DNA of 64,000 nt from Neptunomonas japonica JAMM 1380 (GTDB taxonomy: Bacteria > Pseudomonadota > Gammaproteobacteria > Pseudomonadales > Balneatricaceae), in assembly GCF_016592555.1 (NCBI RefSeq), contig NZ_AP014546.1, positions 2,986,501-3,050,500 of the forward strand, written 5' to 3'. Each line of letters starts with the position of its first letter. Positions within the stretch are counted from its first letter, which is position 1. Position numbers and translations under genes: made by a program. Of this stretch, positions 38,837-47,882 are shown in pieces. The notes under the pieces were generated by a model that was not told the DNA's origin, searched no databases, and was given only the letters and a program-made list of their open reading frames with translations.

Positions 38837-38855
38837 GATAATGATTACTATTTAC
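38837..38855 (+). promoter_or_regulatory. Candidate Fur box
   Basis: GATAATGATTACTATTTAC matches 14 of 19 positions of the Fur consensus GATAATGATAATCATTATC, including the first nine. It lies 52 bp upstream of the 75-residue protein gene at 38907, a suitable operator position. Confidence 0.5.
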
Positions 38856-38906
38856 AAGCAAGAATAATTACCCTATTCTTTCTCCATACCACACGGAGGA
38901 TAAATC

Positions 38907-39134
38907 ATGACCTATCAAATAAACGCTTGGTTGGAACGAGCCGATCCATATATCAAAGTTATCCATAAAGCTCGTAAGATACCGGTCATTCAATGGAATG
39001 GTGATCAAGTAAAAGAGATGATAGCCACTGGATCTCTTTGCCCTTCTGACTTCTCTGATTCGAGAACGAATGAACAGGAACTTATTAAAGAACTCTTTCT
39101 TTTATCGTTCTTAGTTGAAGACAGCCCAATATGA
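38907..39134 (+). CDS. Small protein of unknown function behind a Fur-like box
   Basis: A 75-residue soluble acidic protein preceded by a strong ribosome site (GGAGG eight bases before ATG). It has no Cys cluster beyond a single Cys and no signal peptide or membrane segment. The N-terminal half is basic-aromatic (WLERADPYIKVIHKARKIP); the rest is acidic and ends SFLVEDSPI. A Fur-like box upstream suggests expression under iron limitation (inference). I recognise no family with certainty. It is the first of three very small genes on the plus strand before yajQ. Confidence 0.65.
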   Translation: MTYQINAWLERADPYIKVIHKARKIPVIQWNGDQVKEMIATGSLCPSDFSDSRTNEQELIKELFLLSFLVEDSPI

Positions 39135-39276
39135 ATTTTTTATGACATTGTTGACTTCATGTCACTTAAACGGGATTATGCATCACAACGTATATACATA
39201 AGATGTACTTTTAATATGCATACAAGCACGCTTTTCTGATGTATTTTTCTCACATTACCTACTGAGGTCCTAGGAG

Positions 39277-39447
39277 ATGGGTACAAAAAAGAAACCAAAA
39301 AATAGCCAGCTTGTGATTCGTATCAATGAAGAGGAACGTAATGATTTTGTATCATTATGTGATGAACTGGATACGAGTGCAGCCAGAGAGTTACGCCGGT
39401 TTATACGTAGTTTTATTGCAGAGCAAGGACAAGAGCCTAAAAATTAA
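39277..39447 (+). CDS. Small ribbon-helix-helix-like DNA-binding protein
   Basis: A 56-residue ORF starting MGTKKKPKNSQLVIRINEEE, with a basic N-terminus, one beta strand (SQLVIRI) and two helices (EERNDFVSLCDELD and SAARELRRFIRSFIAEQ). This order and spacing are those of Arc/MetJ ribbon-helix-helix dimers, which contact DNA through the paired strand (QLVIRI). GAGG lies nine bases upstream of the ATG. No toxin partner follows: the next gene encodes a Lys-rich peptide. It could regulate itself or its small neighbours; the target is unknown. Confidence 0.65.
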   Translation: MGTKKKPKNSQLVIRINEEERNDFVSLCDELDTSAARELRRFIRSFIAEQGQEPKN

Positions 39448-39500
39448 GGCTGTTTAACCAGCAACGCAATATTTATGGAATATTAAATGGAGAAGTTCAA

Positions 39501-39617
39501 ATGTCTAAAGTAACGACAAAAGAAGTAAAAAGCGAAATCAAAACACGTACAGCTAAAATCGAAAAGCAAGAAGGTAAAATCAAGAAGCTGAAAAAGCAGC
39601 TTAAAAAAAGCAAGTAA
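39501..39617 (+). CDS. Lys-rich 38-residue basic protein
   Basis: The product starts MSKVTTKEVKSEIK and ends KKLKKQLKKSK, with 14 lysines in 38 residues and almost no hydrophobic core. It probably forms one charged amphipathic helix. GGAG lies eight bases before the ATG, which supports real translation. It may bind nucleic acid, ribosomes or polyphosphate, but no family is recognised. It lies 53 bp after the RHH-like gene and is followed by a strong hairpin. Confidence 0.6.
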   Translation: MSKVTTKEVKSEIKTRTAKIEKQEGKIKKLKKQLKKSK

Positions 39618-39637
39618 TACTGCTTTTAGCGACTGCT

Positions 39638-39670
39638 CAAGGGGCGGCTTGTTCGAATGCCGACCCCTTG
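39638..39670 (+). terminator. GC-rich hairpin between convergent genes
   Basis: CAAGGGG-CGGC pairs with GCCG-A-CCCCTTG around a ten-base loop containing TTCGAA; one A is bulged. No T-tract follows, so it is not a classical terminator. It lies between the Lys-rich gene and convergent yajQ and may mark an mRNA end. Confidence 0.45.
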
Positions 39671-39711
39671 TGTACTTACCCACTAGATAGACGGGCAATA
39701 TCTACTTAGTA

Positions 39712-40194
39712 TTAATCTCGGAAATTATTGTATTGCAACGGCATCTCAATATCTGAGTCCTTCAATAATGCCATCGCTTGCTGAAGGTCGTCACGCTTCT
39801 TCCCCGTCACTCGTACTTTCTCTCCCTGAATCTGTGTTTGTACTTTTAACTTAGCATCTTTTATTACTTTAATGATTTTCTTCGCTACTGGCTGATCAAG
39901 CCCTTGTTTTACCACTAACTCTTGGCGTGCTTTAACACCTGATCTATCAGGATCTTTTTCTTCCAGACATTTAGTATCAATGCCACGAGCTACCAATTTA
40001 GAGCGCAACATGTCCAACATTTGTTGGAGCTGAAAATCAACCTCCGCTTCCATGTTCACACTATCACCATTTAACGCGAAACTTGCGGCAACACCTTTAA
40101 AATCAAAACGCGTCTGTAGCTCTCTACTAGCCTGATCCACCGCATTGGTGAGTTCATGTTTGTCCAGCTCAGAAACAATATCGAATGATGGCAT
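39712..40194 (-). CDS. yajQ: YajQ-family nucleotide-binding protein
   Basis: About 160 residues starting [19 protein letters not shown], the family start; an upstream in-frame start at 40209 is less likely because GAGGA precedes ATG 40194. Marks: TRFDFKGV, a double ferredoxin-like fold, and a C-terminal [15 protein letters not shown]...[17 protein letters not shown]. YajQ proteins bind c-di-GMP in Xanthomonas and Pseudomonas relatives and influence transcription or translation (known for the family). This fits the several c-di-GMP enzymes in this window. It is a single gene. Confidence 0.95.
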   Translation of the reverse strand: MPSFDIVSELDKHELTNAVDQASRELQTRFDFKGVAASFALNGDSVNMEAEVDFQLQQMLDMLRSKLVARGIDTKCLEEKDPDRSGVKARQELVVKQGLDQPVAKKIIKVIKDAKLKVQTQIQGEKVRVTGKKRDDLQQAMALLKDSDIEMPLQYNNFRD

Positions 40195-40326
40195 ACTCGT
40201 TTTCCTCAATGACTTTTATTACAGTATTAGCTGCGTTATTTTAACCAAGCACGCGAGGCTTTTCATCTTATGCATCAAGTTGAAAAGCAACTTTCGTTTT
40301 TATGATGCGTTACTCTATGGATATTT

Positions 40327-41250
40327 ATGCATTGGCATATTCTAGGCGCTGGCGCCATCGGCTGTACGTGGGCAGCACAGCTTTGTAAATCAAACCACGA
40401 TGTTACTTTAATTCTACGCACTAAAGAACGCCTCCAGCAATTAAGTAAAAGCCAAGGCATTATTTATCAAGCTACTAATGGTGAAGCCTGCACATATAAT
40501 GTTGGTGCTGAGCTGACAAAAAGCAAAGCACCCATCAAAAATTTGTTGATCTGCACCAAAGCCTATTCAACCATCAGTGCATTACAGTCAGTCGCAGATA
40601 GACTAAGTAGTGATGCTAATGTGGTCTTACTGCAAAACGGTTTAGGGCCTCAACAAGAAGCCGTTAAACTCTTTTCTGAGCTATCCATCTGGGCAGCCAC
40701 CACAACCGACGGCGCCTACCTTAATGCTCCTTATCATGTGATTCGAGCTGGACATGGAGAGACGCTCATAGGCGCTATATCCAACAAAGCACAACAGTCT
40801 TTGGATAATATAATTCCCGCTCCTTGTGGTGATTTAAAAATTTATATGAGCGCAGACATAACCCACAAACTATGGTGCAAGGTTGCTATTAATGCAGCAA
40901 TTAACCCACTGACTGCATTAAATAATTGTAAAAATGGAATGCTCGTATCAAATGCAGTGCTTTCGATGAAAATGCAGAACATATGTGAAGAGGTTGAAAA
41001 AATCGCTACCGCCTGTGGACAGAACTTATTTGATAAACCTTTATATGAAATGGCTAAATCAATAGCGAGCACAACTGCAGAAAACTACTCTTCGATGTTG
41101 CAAGATATTAAACAAAACAGACCAACAGAGATTGAAGAAATTACCGGATTTTTATGTCAACAAGCAGATAAATTTGGATGCCATGCGCCTGAAAACCGTA
41201 TGTTGTTACAACAAATCAAACAACTCTCATCGGCAATTCCACTAACTTAG
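40327..41250 (+). CDS. panE: 2-dehydropantoate 2-reductase
   Basis: Reduces ketopantoate to pantoate with NADPH in pantothenate (CoA) synthesis. The 307-residue protein has the dinucleotide motif ILGAGAIGCTWAAQL (5-19). The substrate domain includes the catalytic-type Lys in HKLWCKVAINAAINPLTAL (K at about 178-183) and the later ENYSSMLQDI block with a conserved Ser. Length fits ApbA/PanE. It is followed by a bidirectional terminator and stands alone. Confidence 0.9.
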   Translation: MHWHILGAGAIGCTWAAQLCKSNHDVTLILRTKERLQQLSKSQGIIYQATNGEACTYNVGAELTKSKAPIKNLLICTKAYSTISALQSVADRLSSDANVVLLQNGLGPQQEAVKLFSELSIWAATTTDGAYLNAPYHVIRAGHGETLIGAISNKAQQSLDNIIPAPCGDLKIYMSADITHKLWCKVAINAAINPLTALNNCKNGMLVSNAVLSMKMQNICEEVEKIATACGQNLFDKPLYEMAKSIASTTAENYSSMLQDIKQNRPTEIEEITGFLCQQADKFGCHAPENRMLLQQIKQLSSAIPLT

Positions 41251-41304
41251 CGGCGAACAATCAAAAGCCTGCGCGACCCAACCTAAACCTTCAGTTCCAG
41301 AAAC

Positions 41305-41337
41305 AAAAAAGACTCAGCGTAAACGCTGAGCCTTTTT
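41305..41337. terminator. Bidirectional rho-independent terminator
   Basis: Stem CTCAGCG / CGCTGAG with loop TAAA (41313-41330), A-rich on the left and CCTTTTT on the right. It lies between convergent panE and the large surface protein gene. Confidence 0.92.
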
Positions 41338-41354
41338 AACTTACTCGTTGATAT

Positions 41355-44300
41355 TTACACTATTTGATGCTCATCAGCAGTGCCTAAGATAGCCATATCT
41401 GGGATATCCAGGGCGTCAAATGCATTCGATACAGCACCATCATAAGCAAACTCATTCTGATCCATTCCAAGATCCAACGAGCTTAGGCTAGTCTGACTTG
41501 TAACAGCTGACTCAAGGCTTTCTACATTGCTCAAATCAATGCCATCGCCTTTAGCAAAGTACACATCAACCAGATCAACTTTCGAGCCATCAGCCTGTTC
41601 AGCCGTAGACCAATCTAGTAAGCGGTTACCGTTTTGCTCTGTTTCAGCGCCTTCAGTGCGTGTTTCAAATTGCACATCCAATTCCGCCAAACCGGCATCA
41701 GTCAGTGAGCTTAATTCACCCACATCAGTAATACCGTTCTCGTTTGCATCCTGCCAAACTTGTAGTTGAGCGAATGCATCATCAGAAAGATCAATAACAC
41801 CATCACCATTAGTATCAAATGCCGCTAACTTACGGAATCCGTCACCGGTATTATCGCCACCAAACATCTCACTACGGTTATCAATTACACCGTTACCGTT
41901 TACATCGTGAACAATGAAAGCATCCGAACCAGAAATCCAACCCGTGCTATCAGCTGACCCATCGTTATTCATATCGAAACGAGTACCAGCGTCAACACTT
42001 AGTGTTTGCACGCCGTTACCATCCAAATCAACAACGATAGGGCAATAATAAGCACCAACATCCCAGTTGTTATCCTGTTCACCTTCATCCAACCAGATCC
42101 AAGACGTGTAACCACTGTTATTCACATCAGAATCTGAACTATCGCTTGCCCAATCCTTACCGGTAAACTCATAGCCATATGGCAATGTGCTCTTATCAGC
42201 GCGGATATAATAGTAACCTTCGTCTAGGTTATTGAATGAGTAATCACCATTAGAGTCGGTATAAGTTTTAGCAGCCCAAACTGTTGTGCTTCCAGTCCAC
42301 TTATAAAGATCTAAACGAACATTGTTTATACCGCTTTCAGAAGAGTCTTGATAACCATCTTGATCTCTATCATGCCAAACACGATCACCCAAAGAAGCTT
42401 TCTGTGCGCCTTCGCCGTTTACGACCACTTTATACGTTGATTGGTTCTCACCGCCGTTGCCGTCACTTACTACATATGTGAAAGAAGTCGCCGCTGTTTC
42501 GCCTGTATTCAGAGCATCAAACTCGCCGTTTGTGTCAAACTCAACCGTACCATCAGCATAGATATAGAGTAGCCCTCCGTTGTCACCAACAGCCACATCC
42601 CAATCATCACCACCGTTTGTTAAGTCTTCACCTTCCAACGATTTCACAAAGACAGAATCACCGTCAGCATCCGAAGCATTGGTAAGCGCGTTAGTAGCCA
42701 GTGTCTGGCGACCATCGCTTTCAGAAACAGTAACGCATTCGTCACCATCTACAGGCGCTTCATTTGTAGGCACAGGAGTTGTATCACAATTCTTCAGTAC
42801 GATACTGTCGATACGTGCATATTCACAACCTTCGAACCAGCCCACTACTTTAATGACATCCCCTTTATTTAGTTGAAGGTCATCGATTGTCACTGAAGCA
42901 AAGCCGTTGGTATGATCGCCAACCTGTTGATCAAGATTAATAGTTTTAACAGTTGTGCCATTAACCTTAATTTTCAACATGCCATAACCATCATTCTCGT
43001 CAATATAGTTCAACGTGAAATCATAGTTACCACTTGGACCATCGAAGGTAGTTTTCACATAGCCATCGTAGTCAGTCAATTTAACAACGGCCCCACCAGA
43101 TGCATCACTGTTGGACTCAATCCGGTAGTCACAACGCTGCATATCTTCAGCTTCGATGACGATAGGAGCGCAATCACCACTTTCACAAACAGATTCTTTA
43201 ACCTGTACGTTCAAATGCTGAATTTTAAAGTAGTCATTAGAGCTAGTAGTTTTAGCTGCAATAATCAGTACATTACCCGCAAGCTCGTCAGCGTTAAGAT
43301 CAGCTAAGCGTGTGCTGCTGCTACCGTTACTTACTTCACTAAAGCCCATATCGGCAAGAACAGAGTCGCTTAGTGTTAAGTGGTTATCAAATGCACCATC
43401 AACTGTGCCAACCCAAACACTCATATCGCTATCGTTAACAACATAGCCCAAGAAAGCACTATCGATAGTTACCGTATCACTGAACTCGAACAGCACGTAA
43501 TCATCAGCACCATTATTATCAACGGTATGACTGCTACCAGAGCCACTTTCGCCACGGTTAGTAACACCCAGCCCACCTGAGAAAGTTCCTAGATATGCTG
43601 TATCCCACTGACCAGATGAATCGTTCCTGCTGAAAGCACTCGCATTAACAGTTACGCCATTTTCTGTGTAGCTACGGATGTTGCCGTAAGTACCAGAACC
43701 CGAAGAGCTGCCATTAAAGTTAAACGAAACATCCGTAGTCGTATACTCAACAAGACCGGCATCTACTGTTAGGTTATTGTCACCTGCTGCTAATACGTAC
43801 TGGCCCGTCATGCCATTAGCATCCGCGTCTGAATCGACATCATCTGCGGCGGCGTCTTGATGCGTGAAGATGTAGCCATTTGGTGCTGCAAAAGACACGC
43901 TATAAGTACCAGGAACCAAATCAGTAAACAGATACTCTCCGGCGGCATCAGTAGAAGTCGTTCCTACTGTAGCGCCTGATGCATCCAACAAGTTAACAGT
44001 AACACCTGCTAAGCCTGCTTCATCTGCATCTTGGATACCATCACAGTCTTTATCGAGCCATACTTTATCGCCCAAAGAAGCATTCTGTACTTCTGCTACT
44101 AGACCCGCATCCCAGCTCAGGTCGTTCTCGCCTGAGGTCAGTGTCGTCGTTACGGTACGGCCTGTCGCTGTGTTGGCATCAGAGTCAGAGGCATCGTTGC
44201 CTTGATCCTGCTGTGTGAAGTTATAGCCATTCGGTGCTACGAACTCAACGCTGTAGTCGCCCGGTGTTAGGTTATCAAACAGGTAGTAGCCGGCGTTGCC

Positions 44301-45776
44301 TGCATTATCCGCTGTAACCGTTGTGGCGATAACGTTGCCGTTACCATCCAACAGATTAACCGTGACACCGTTAAGGCCTGTGCCTGCTTCGTCTTGCTGG
44401 CCGTCACCGTTGGTATCAACCCATACGTAGTCGCCCAAGCTCGCGGTCTGGTAAAGACCCGCATCAACCGTGGTGTCGTTCTCGCCGGATTCTAGGTTGT
44501 AGCAACCCGTCAGACCGTTGCTGTCTGCATCCGAGTCAGCGCTGTCATCAACAGTCGCATCCTGTGTGCTGAAGATGTAACCGTCAGCGGCTACGAATTC
44601 AACTTTGTAGTCACCCGGGTTTAGGCCTGTGAAGTCGTAGTTACCATTCGCATCCGTCGTGGTGGTACCGACCAATGCGCCGGTGCTGCCATCGGGGTTG
44701 CACGTGTAGAGGTTAACGGTCAGGTTCTCAATGCCGGTCTCGCCTGCATCTTGAATGCCGTTTGCATTGCTGTCTTCAAAGACTTTATCGCCAATGCTGG
44801 CTAGCGCTACGAGGCCAGCATCAACACTTTGATTTGATTCACCTTCCGCCAAGGTAATTGTTGCAGTCATACCGGTAACAGTATTGGCATCACTATCAGA
44901 ATTATCTTGAGAATTTGCAGCGGCATCGGCAGCTGTTAGTACCATATTTGCAGGTGTTATAAATTTAACCGAGTAGTCACCTGCGTTAAGACCTGTAAAT
45001 TGGTAATAGCCCGTTTCAACTTCTGCGGTGCTGTAATCGTCACCCGTAACAGTACTTGAAATAAGAGTGCCGGCAGCATCGTAAAGCTCAACAACAACGC
45101 CATCAACACCCAGCTCACTAGCATCCTGAATACCATCTAAATCTTCATCCAACCAAACATAATCGCCTAACTTTGCAGACTGTAATTGAATGATAAGTGG
45201 TTGCTGTATTCCATCCGGATCAACAACCATAGAAAAGAAAGTATCAGAAGGGACAACATTAATGCCGCTATCTACTGCTGACTGAGATTGAGCAACAAGA
45301 AAAGCTACATCGCTTTGCTCAACTACTTGACGACCATTATCGGACAACACACCTGGGTTAATACCGACATTATATTCGGCAGGAGTAAACCCCATAACTT
45401 CCCAGATTGCTGCTTGCATTTCACCATAGTTAAATTGGCCAGCATATTTCGAATCTGAGGTGAAGTTCTGCGATAATAGCCAGTTTATTTGCGCTATCTG
45501 AGTATCAGTTATGCTACTAGTAACATCTGCAGCTAGATAATTATTTACATCTTGTCCATCGCTAGCATCACCTTGATATTCAGTAGGTGAAAAAGCAATA
45601 GGCAGCTCAGGATGCAAGCAATAACCGTCATAAGTCCCATTAGCTAAATTTGGGTTCGTGCTATCTGTAATAATCACATCCCAGAAACTGGGAGCTCCCA
45701 AATCCGGCTGATCACCAAAACCAGTCCCTGCTTCATTTACAGCTGAAGAGGTTACTCTGATTGTCATAGTAGACAT
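41355..45776 (-). CDS. Large multidomain surface protein with candidate thioester domain and SdrD-type B repeats; probable T1SS substrate
   Basis: The 1473-residue protein has no signal peptide. Residues 1-205 resemble a Cys-Gln thioester domain: YCLHP (C53) and MQAAIWEV (Q121). Four SdrD/CnaB-like repeats start near 208-625 (pattern ASLGDYVWxDxNxDGxQD), followed by a beta domain and a CBM6/35-like module (IEAEDMQRCDYRIES). Next are a cadherin/VCBS-like stretch and a fifth SdrD repeat (ASLGDRVWHDRDQDG). A C-terminal part has at least five DxNxDG calcium loops (DVNGNGVIDN, DTNGDGVIDL). The short acidic-hydrophobic C-terminus suits type I secretion. Transporter genes lie upstream on the same strand. 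Expected role: calcium-rigidified adhesin (inference). No RTX nonapeptides and no clear LapG-type cleavage site are seen. Confidence 0.85.
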   Translation of the reverse strand: MSTMTIRVTSSAVNEAGTGFGDQPDLGAPSFWDVIITDSTNPNLANGTYDGYCLHPELPIAFSPTEYQGDASDGQDVNNYLAADVTSSITDTQIAQINWLLSQNFTSDSKYAGQFNYGEMQAAIWEVMGFTPAEYNVGINPGVLSDNGRQVVEQSDVAFLVAQSQSAVDSGINVVPSDTFFSMVVDPDGIQQPLIIQLQSAKLGDYVWLDEDLDGIQDASELGVDGVVVELYDAAGTLISSTVTGDDYSTAEVETGYYQFTGLNAGDYSVKFITPANMVLTAADAAANSQDNSDSDANTVTGMTATITLAEGESNQSVDAGLVALASIGDKVFEDSNANGIQDAGETGIENLTVNLYTCNPDGSTGALVGTTTTDANGNYDFTGLNPGDYKVEFVAADGYIFSTQDATVDDSADSDADSNGLTGCYNLESGENDTTVDAGLYQTASLGDYVWVDTNGDGQQDEAGTGLNGVTVNLLDGNGNVIATTVTADNAGNAGYYLFDNLTPGDYSVEFVAPNGYNFTQQDQGNDASDSDANTATGRTVTTTLTSGENDLSWDAGLVAEVQNASLGDKVWLDKDCDGIQDADEAGLAGVTVNLLDASGATVGTTSTDAAGEYLFTDLVPGTYSVSFAAPNGYIFTHQDAAADDVDSDADANGMTGQYVLAAGDNNLTVDAGLVEYTTTDVSFNFNGSSSGSGTYGNIRSYTENGVTVNASAFSRNDSSGQWDTAYLGTFSGGLGVTNRGESGSGSSHTVDNNGADDYVLFEFSDTVTIDSAFLGYVVNDSDMSVWVGTVDGAFDNHLTLSDSVLADMGFSEVSNGSSSTRLADLNADELAGNVLIIAAKTTSSNDYFKIQHLNVQVKESVCESGDCAPIVIEAEDMQRCDYRIESNSDASGGAVVKLTDYDGYVKTTFDGPSGNYDFTLNYIDENDGYGMLKIKVNGTTVKTINLDQQVGDHTNGFASVTIDDLQLNKGDVIKVVGWFEGCEYARIDSIVLKNCDTTPVPTNEAPVDGDECVTVSESDGRQTLATNALTNASDADGDSVFVKSLEGEDLTNGGDDWDVAVGDNGGLLYIYADGTVEFDTNGEFDALNTGETAATSFTYVVSDGNGGENQSTYKVVVNGEGAQKASLGDRVWHDRDQDGYQDSSESGINNVRLDLYKWTGSTTVWAAKTYTDSNGDYSFNNLDEGYYYIRADKSTLPYGYEFTGKDWASDSSDSDVNNSGYTSWIWLDEGEQDNNWDVGAYYCPIVVDLDGNGVQTLSVDAGTRFDMNNDGSADSTGWISGSDAFIVHDVNGNGVIDNRSEMFGGDNTGDGFRKLAAFDTNGDGVIDLSDDAFAQLQVWQDANENGITDVGELSSLTDAGLAELDVQFETRTEGAETEQNGNRLLDWSTAEQADGSKVDLVDVYFAKGDGIDLSNVESLESAVTSQTSLSSLDLGMDQNEFAYDGAVSNAFDALDIPDMAILGTADEHQIV

Positions 45777-45902
45777 AACAAAATTCCTTATCTTTAAAGT
45801 TTTAGCAAGTCCGATTGGTGTTAGCGCTAATTGAGTACTATTGCTTCACAAGCCAGTCGCATGCTCTCTGGTGCAGACATCGCCATACCAGAGCTAAATA
45901 AT

Positions 45903-45928
45903 AAAGCGAGGCCAAAAGGCCCCGCTTT
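45903..45928 (-). terminator. Terminator after the mini PEP-CTERM gene
   Basis: The minus-strand stem is AAAGCGGGGCC / GGCCTCGCTTT (one mismatch) with loop TTTT. It is followed by ATTATTT. It separates the small gene from the surface-protein gene. Confidence 0.75.
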
Positions 45929-45938
45929 GTGGTGTACT

Positions 45939-46091
45939 TTATTTTTTCAAGCGACGAGCAATAACCATTGCTGCTACACCAGCACCTAACAAAGGCAACA
46001 TGCCTGGCTCAGGAACCTGATTAAAAACAGGAGCAGCAATGACAGAAACAGAAGTAAGCATTAGAGCAGAACCAGCGATCAATTTTTTCAT
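45939..46091 (-). CDS. 50-residue PEP-CTERM microprotein
   Basis: The product starts MKKLIAGSALMLTSVSVIAA, a complete Sec signal peptide. About six residues follow (PVFNQV), then a PEP-CTERM signal: VPEPG, one membrane helix (MLPLLGAGVAAMVIA) and the basic end RRLKK. The mature chain between the two sorting signals is almost absent. AAAGG lies eight bases before the ATG and a terminator follows, so it appears to be a real, separately expressed gene. In PEP-CTERM biology the tail is cut by an exosortase (EpsH/XrtA), which must lie elsewhere. It sits between the T1SS genes and their probable substrate. Confidence 0.75.
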   Translation of the reverse strand: MKKLIAGSALMLTSVSVIAAPVFNQVPEPGMLPLLGAGVAAMVIARRLKK

Positions 46092-46536
46092 GTTAAAACA
46101 CCTTTATTAAGTTGAGTATTTATCACCTACAGTCAAACGGCTGCAAGGTTTGTATCCAAGGTTCAATTTGGTATGAACTTGGCTCCTGAAAGTGAACCAC
46201 CACAAACAAGAATTAAACTATGCTGACTAAAGCAAATTTTATACCAAACAATATAACCAACCTTAACACAACATAAATATGCATTATTAACACAATATTA
46301 ATCTTTAAAAACAATAAGTTAATAAAAAAACGAACGTTTTATTGAAAAGTTTCTTCAAACAAAAAATAAAAGGTATTCATTGCTTTATCGCAAAAACCAC
46401 AGATGTAAAAAAACCTGACAGAACAGTCAAGCATTCTCAAGGAAGGCCAAATCAGAATAATGTTTAAAACATATGTTTTATTTATAGGCCTGATTCAGGA
46501 TGAATATTCAGGCCCTTTTAACGAAGGGAAAGCAGC
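46092..46536. other. Long AT-rich intergenic region with a stem-loop after hlyD
   Basis: The 445-bp gap between hlyD (stop at 46537) and the microprotein gene holds no gene that I recognise. At 46487-46514, GGCCTGATTCA pairs with TGAA-TAT-TCAGGCC. It lies 22 bp after the hlyD stop and could be its 3' end, though it lacks a T-tract on that strand. The rest is likely a promoter and leader region. Confidence 0.45.
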
Positions 46537-47880
46537 CTACTCTTCTATAAATGAGCGCGCCACCGTGTCTACAAGAGGATCAGATAAGTACTGAAATAAA
46601 GTTCGTTCGCCGGTTTGCACAAAAACCTCGGCAGGCATTCCAGCAATGAGCTTCAAGTCATTACCTATTAAATGCTGCAAGCCTTCATCCGTTAACTCAA
46701 TAATGGCAAGATAATAAGGCGCCTGAGTCGAATCATTTGGATCTAAAATACTATCCGCTGAAATATTAATTAACTTCCCATCAATTCGCGGCGTCTCCCT
46801 CATCTTGAAAGCTGAGAAGCGAACATCGACAACTTGCCCAATAGACAATCTATCAATATCGACCGGAGAAACTCTAGCTTCTATTATCAGCCTAACCCCT
46901 TCAGGCACAATATCCATAAGCTTTTCACCTTCGCCAATGACACCACCTACCGTGTGAACAGCGAGCTCTAAAACAGTCCCTGTTTGAGGAGAACGTATTT
47001 GCGTACGCGACAACGTATCCTCTAAGGCTTGGCGCTGCTCAATCAGCTGAAATAGACGCTCTTGCACTTCATCAACCTCTGAAGCAACTTCTCTTTGCAA
47101 TTCTTTTTGTAACTGTAGAGCCTGCAGCTTAGAAGCCACCACTTCAGATTTTGTTGAGGCAATACTTGCAAGCAATTCACCTAGCTCACCACGGCTTTGC
47201 GCCACTTCGCGATAAATTTCACGCTCCCTACCTTTTTCAGCAAAGCCTTTCTTCTCTAATGACTTTAAATCTTTCAACTGGTTTGAATAAGAGTACACCA
47301 AACGTTGACGGCTTTTTTTCTGGGCTTCAAGACCTGTTAGCTGCGACTCTAGCTGCTCAGCCTGCTGAGCATACAGCGCGAGTTCATTTTCATAGGACTC
47401 TTTACGTACGTTGAAAATTTGCCGCTGCACCTCTACCGCTTCTTGAGCACGACGATCGTCTTGAAGATCCATCAAATCTTGAGGAAATATAACTTCACTC
47501 AACTGATCACGCTGAGCAATCAAGCGAGCTTCACGCGCACGCGAAAGAATGTACTGCCCTTGAACCACCTCTAACTGAGCCTTTGCCTGAGTATCATCAA
47601 GCACCATCAAGACCTGCCCCTTCTCAACATAATCTCCATCACGCACCAAGACAGACTTAACAATACCGCCTTGCAAATGCTGAACTATCTTCTTGTTATT
47701 CTCTACCCGGACTTTTCCTTGTGCATGCGCCGCACTGGCAATTGGCGCAACAGAAGCCCATGTACCCATACCAACAAACACGACTGCAATGATAAGGAAT
47801 CCAATGAAAAGAAAGCGGCTATCATCAACAGCTTTTTCTAAATACTGTGTTGTTGCTTCTGTTTGTTTTACATCATTCAT
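46537..47880 (-). CDS. HlyD-family type I secretion periplasmic adaptor
   Basis: A 447-residue membrane fusion protein: one N-terminal membrane helix (about 24-46), a biotinyl-lipoyl-like start (GKVRVENNKKIVQHLQGGIV), a long coiled-coil hairpin (about 110-290) and a C-terminal beta barrel (ARVSPVDIDRLSIGQ, FVQTGERTLFQYL). It links the ABC exporter to an outer-membrane TolC-type pore; no tolC homologue is visible here. It is 2 bp downstream of the ABC gene. The most likely cargo is the 1473-residue surface protein. Confidence 0.94.
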   Translation of the reverse strand: MNDVKQTEATTQYLEKAVDDSRFLFIGFLIIAVVFVGMGTWASVAPIASAAHAQGKVRVENNKKIVQHLQGGIVKSVLVRDGDYVEKGQVLMVLDDTQAKAQLEVVQGQYILSRAREARLIAQRDQLSEVIFPQDLMDLQDDRRAQEAVEVQRQIFNVRKESYENELALYAQQAEQLESQLTGLEAQKKSRQRLVYSYSNQLKDLKSLEKKGFAEKGREREIYREVAQSRGELGELLASIASTKSEVVASKLQALQLQKELQREVASEVDEVQERLFQLIEQRQALEDTLSRTQIRSPQTGTVLELAVHTVGGVIGEGEKLMDIVPEGVRLIIEARVSPVDIDRLSIGQVVDVRFSAFKMRETPRIDGKLINISADSILDPNDSTQAPYYLAIIELTDEGLQHLIGNDLKLIAGMPAEVFVQTGERTLFQYLSDPLVDTVARSFIEE

Positions 47881-47882
47881 AA

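Noticed and set aside
39483..39698. Minus-strand Phe-rich ORF of 71 codons
   Set aside because: It is the antisense of the Lys-rich gene (AAA/AAG read as TTT/CTT) and has no ribosome site.
41355..45776. Classical RTX toxin or LapA-type adhesin call
   Set aside because: No GGxGxDxUx nonapeptide repeats and no recognisable LapG dialanine site in a retention module; calcium loops are of the DxNxDG type.
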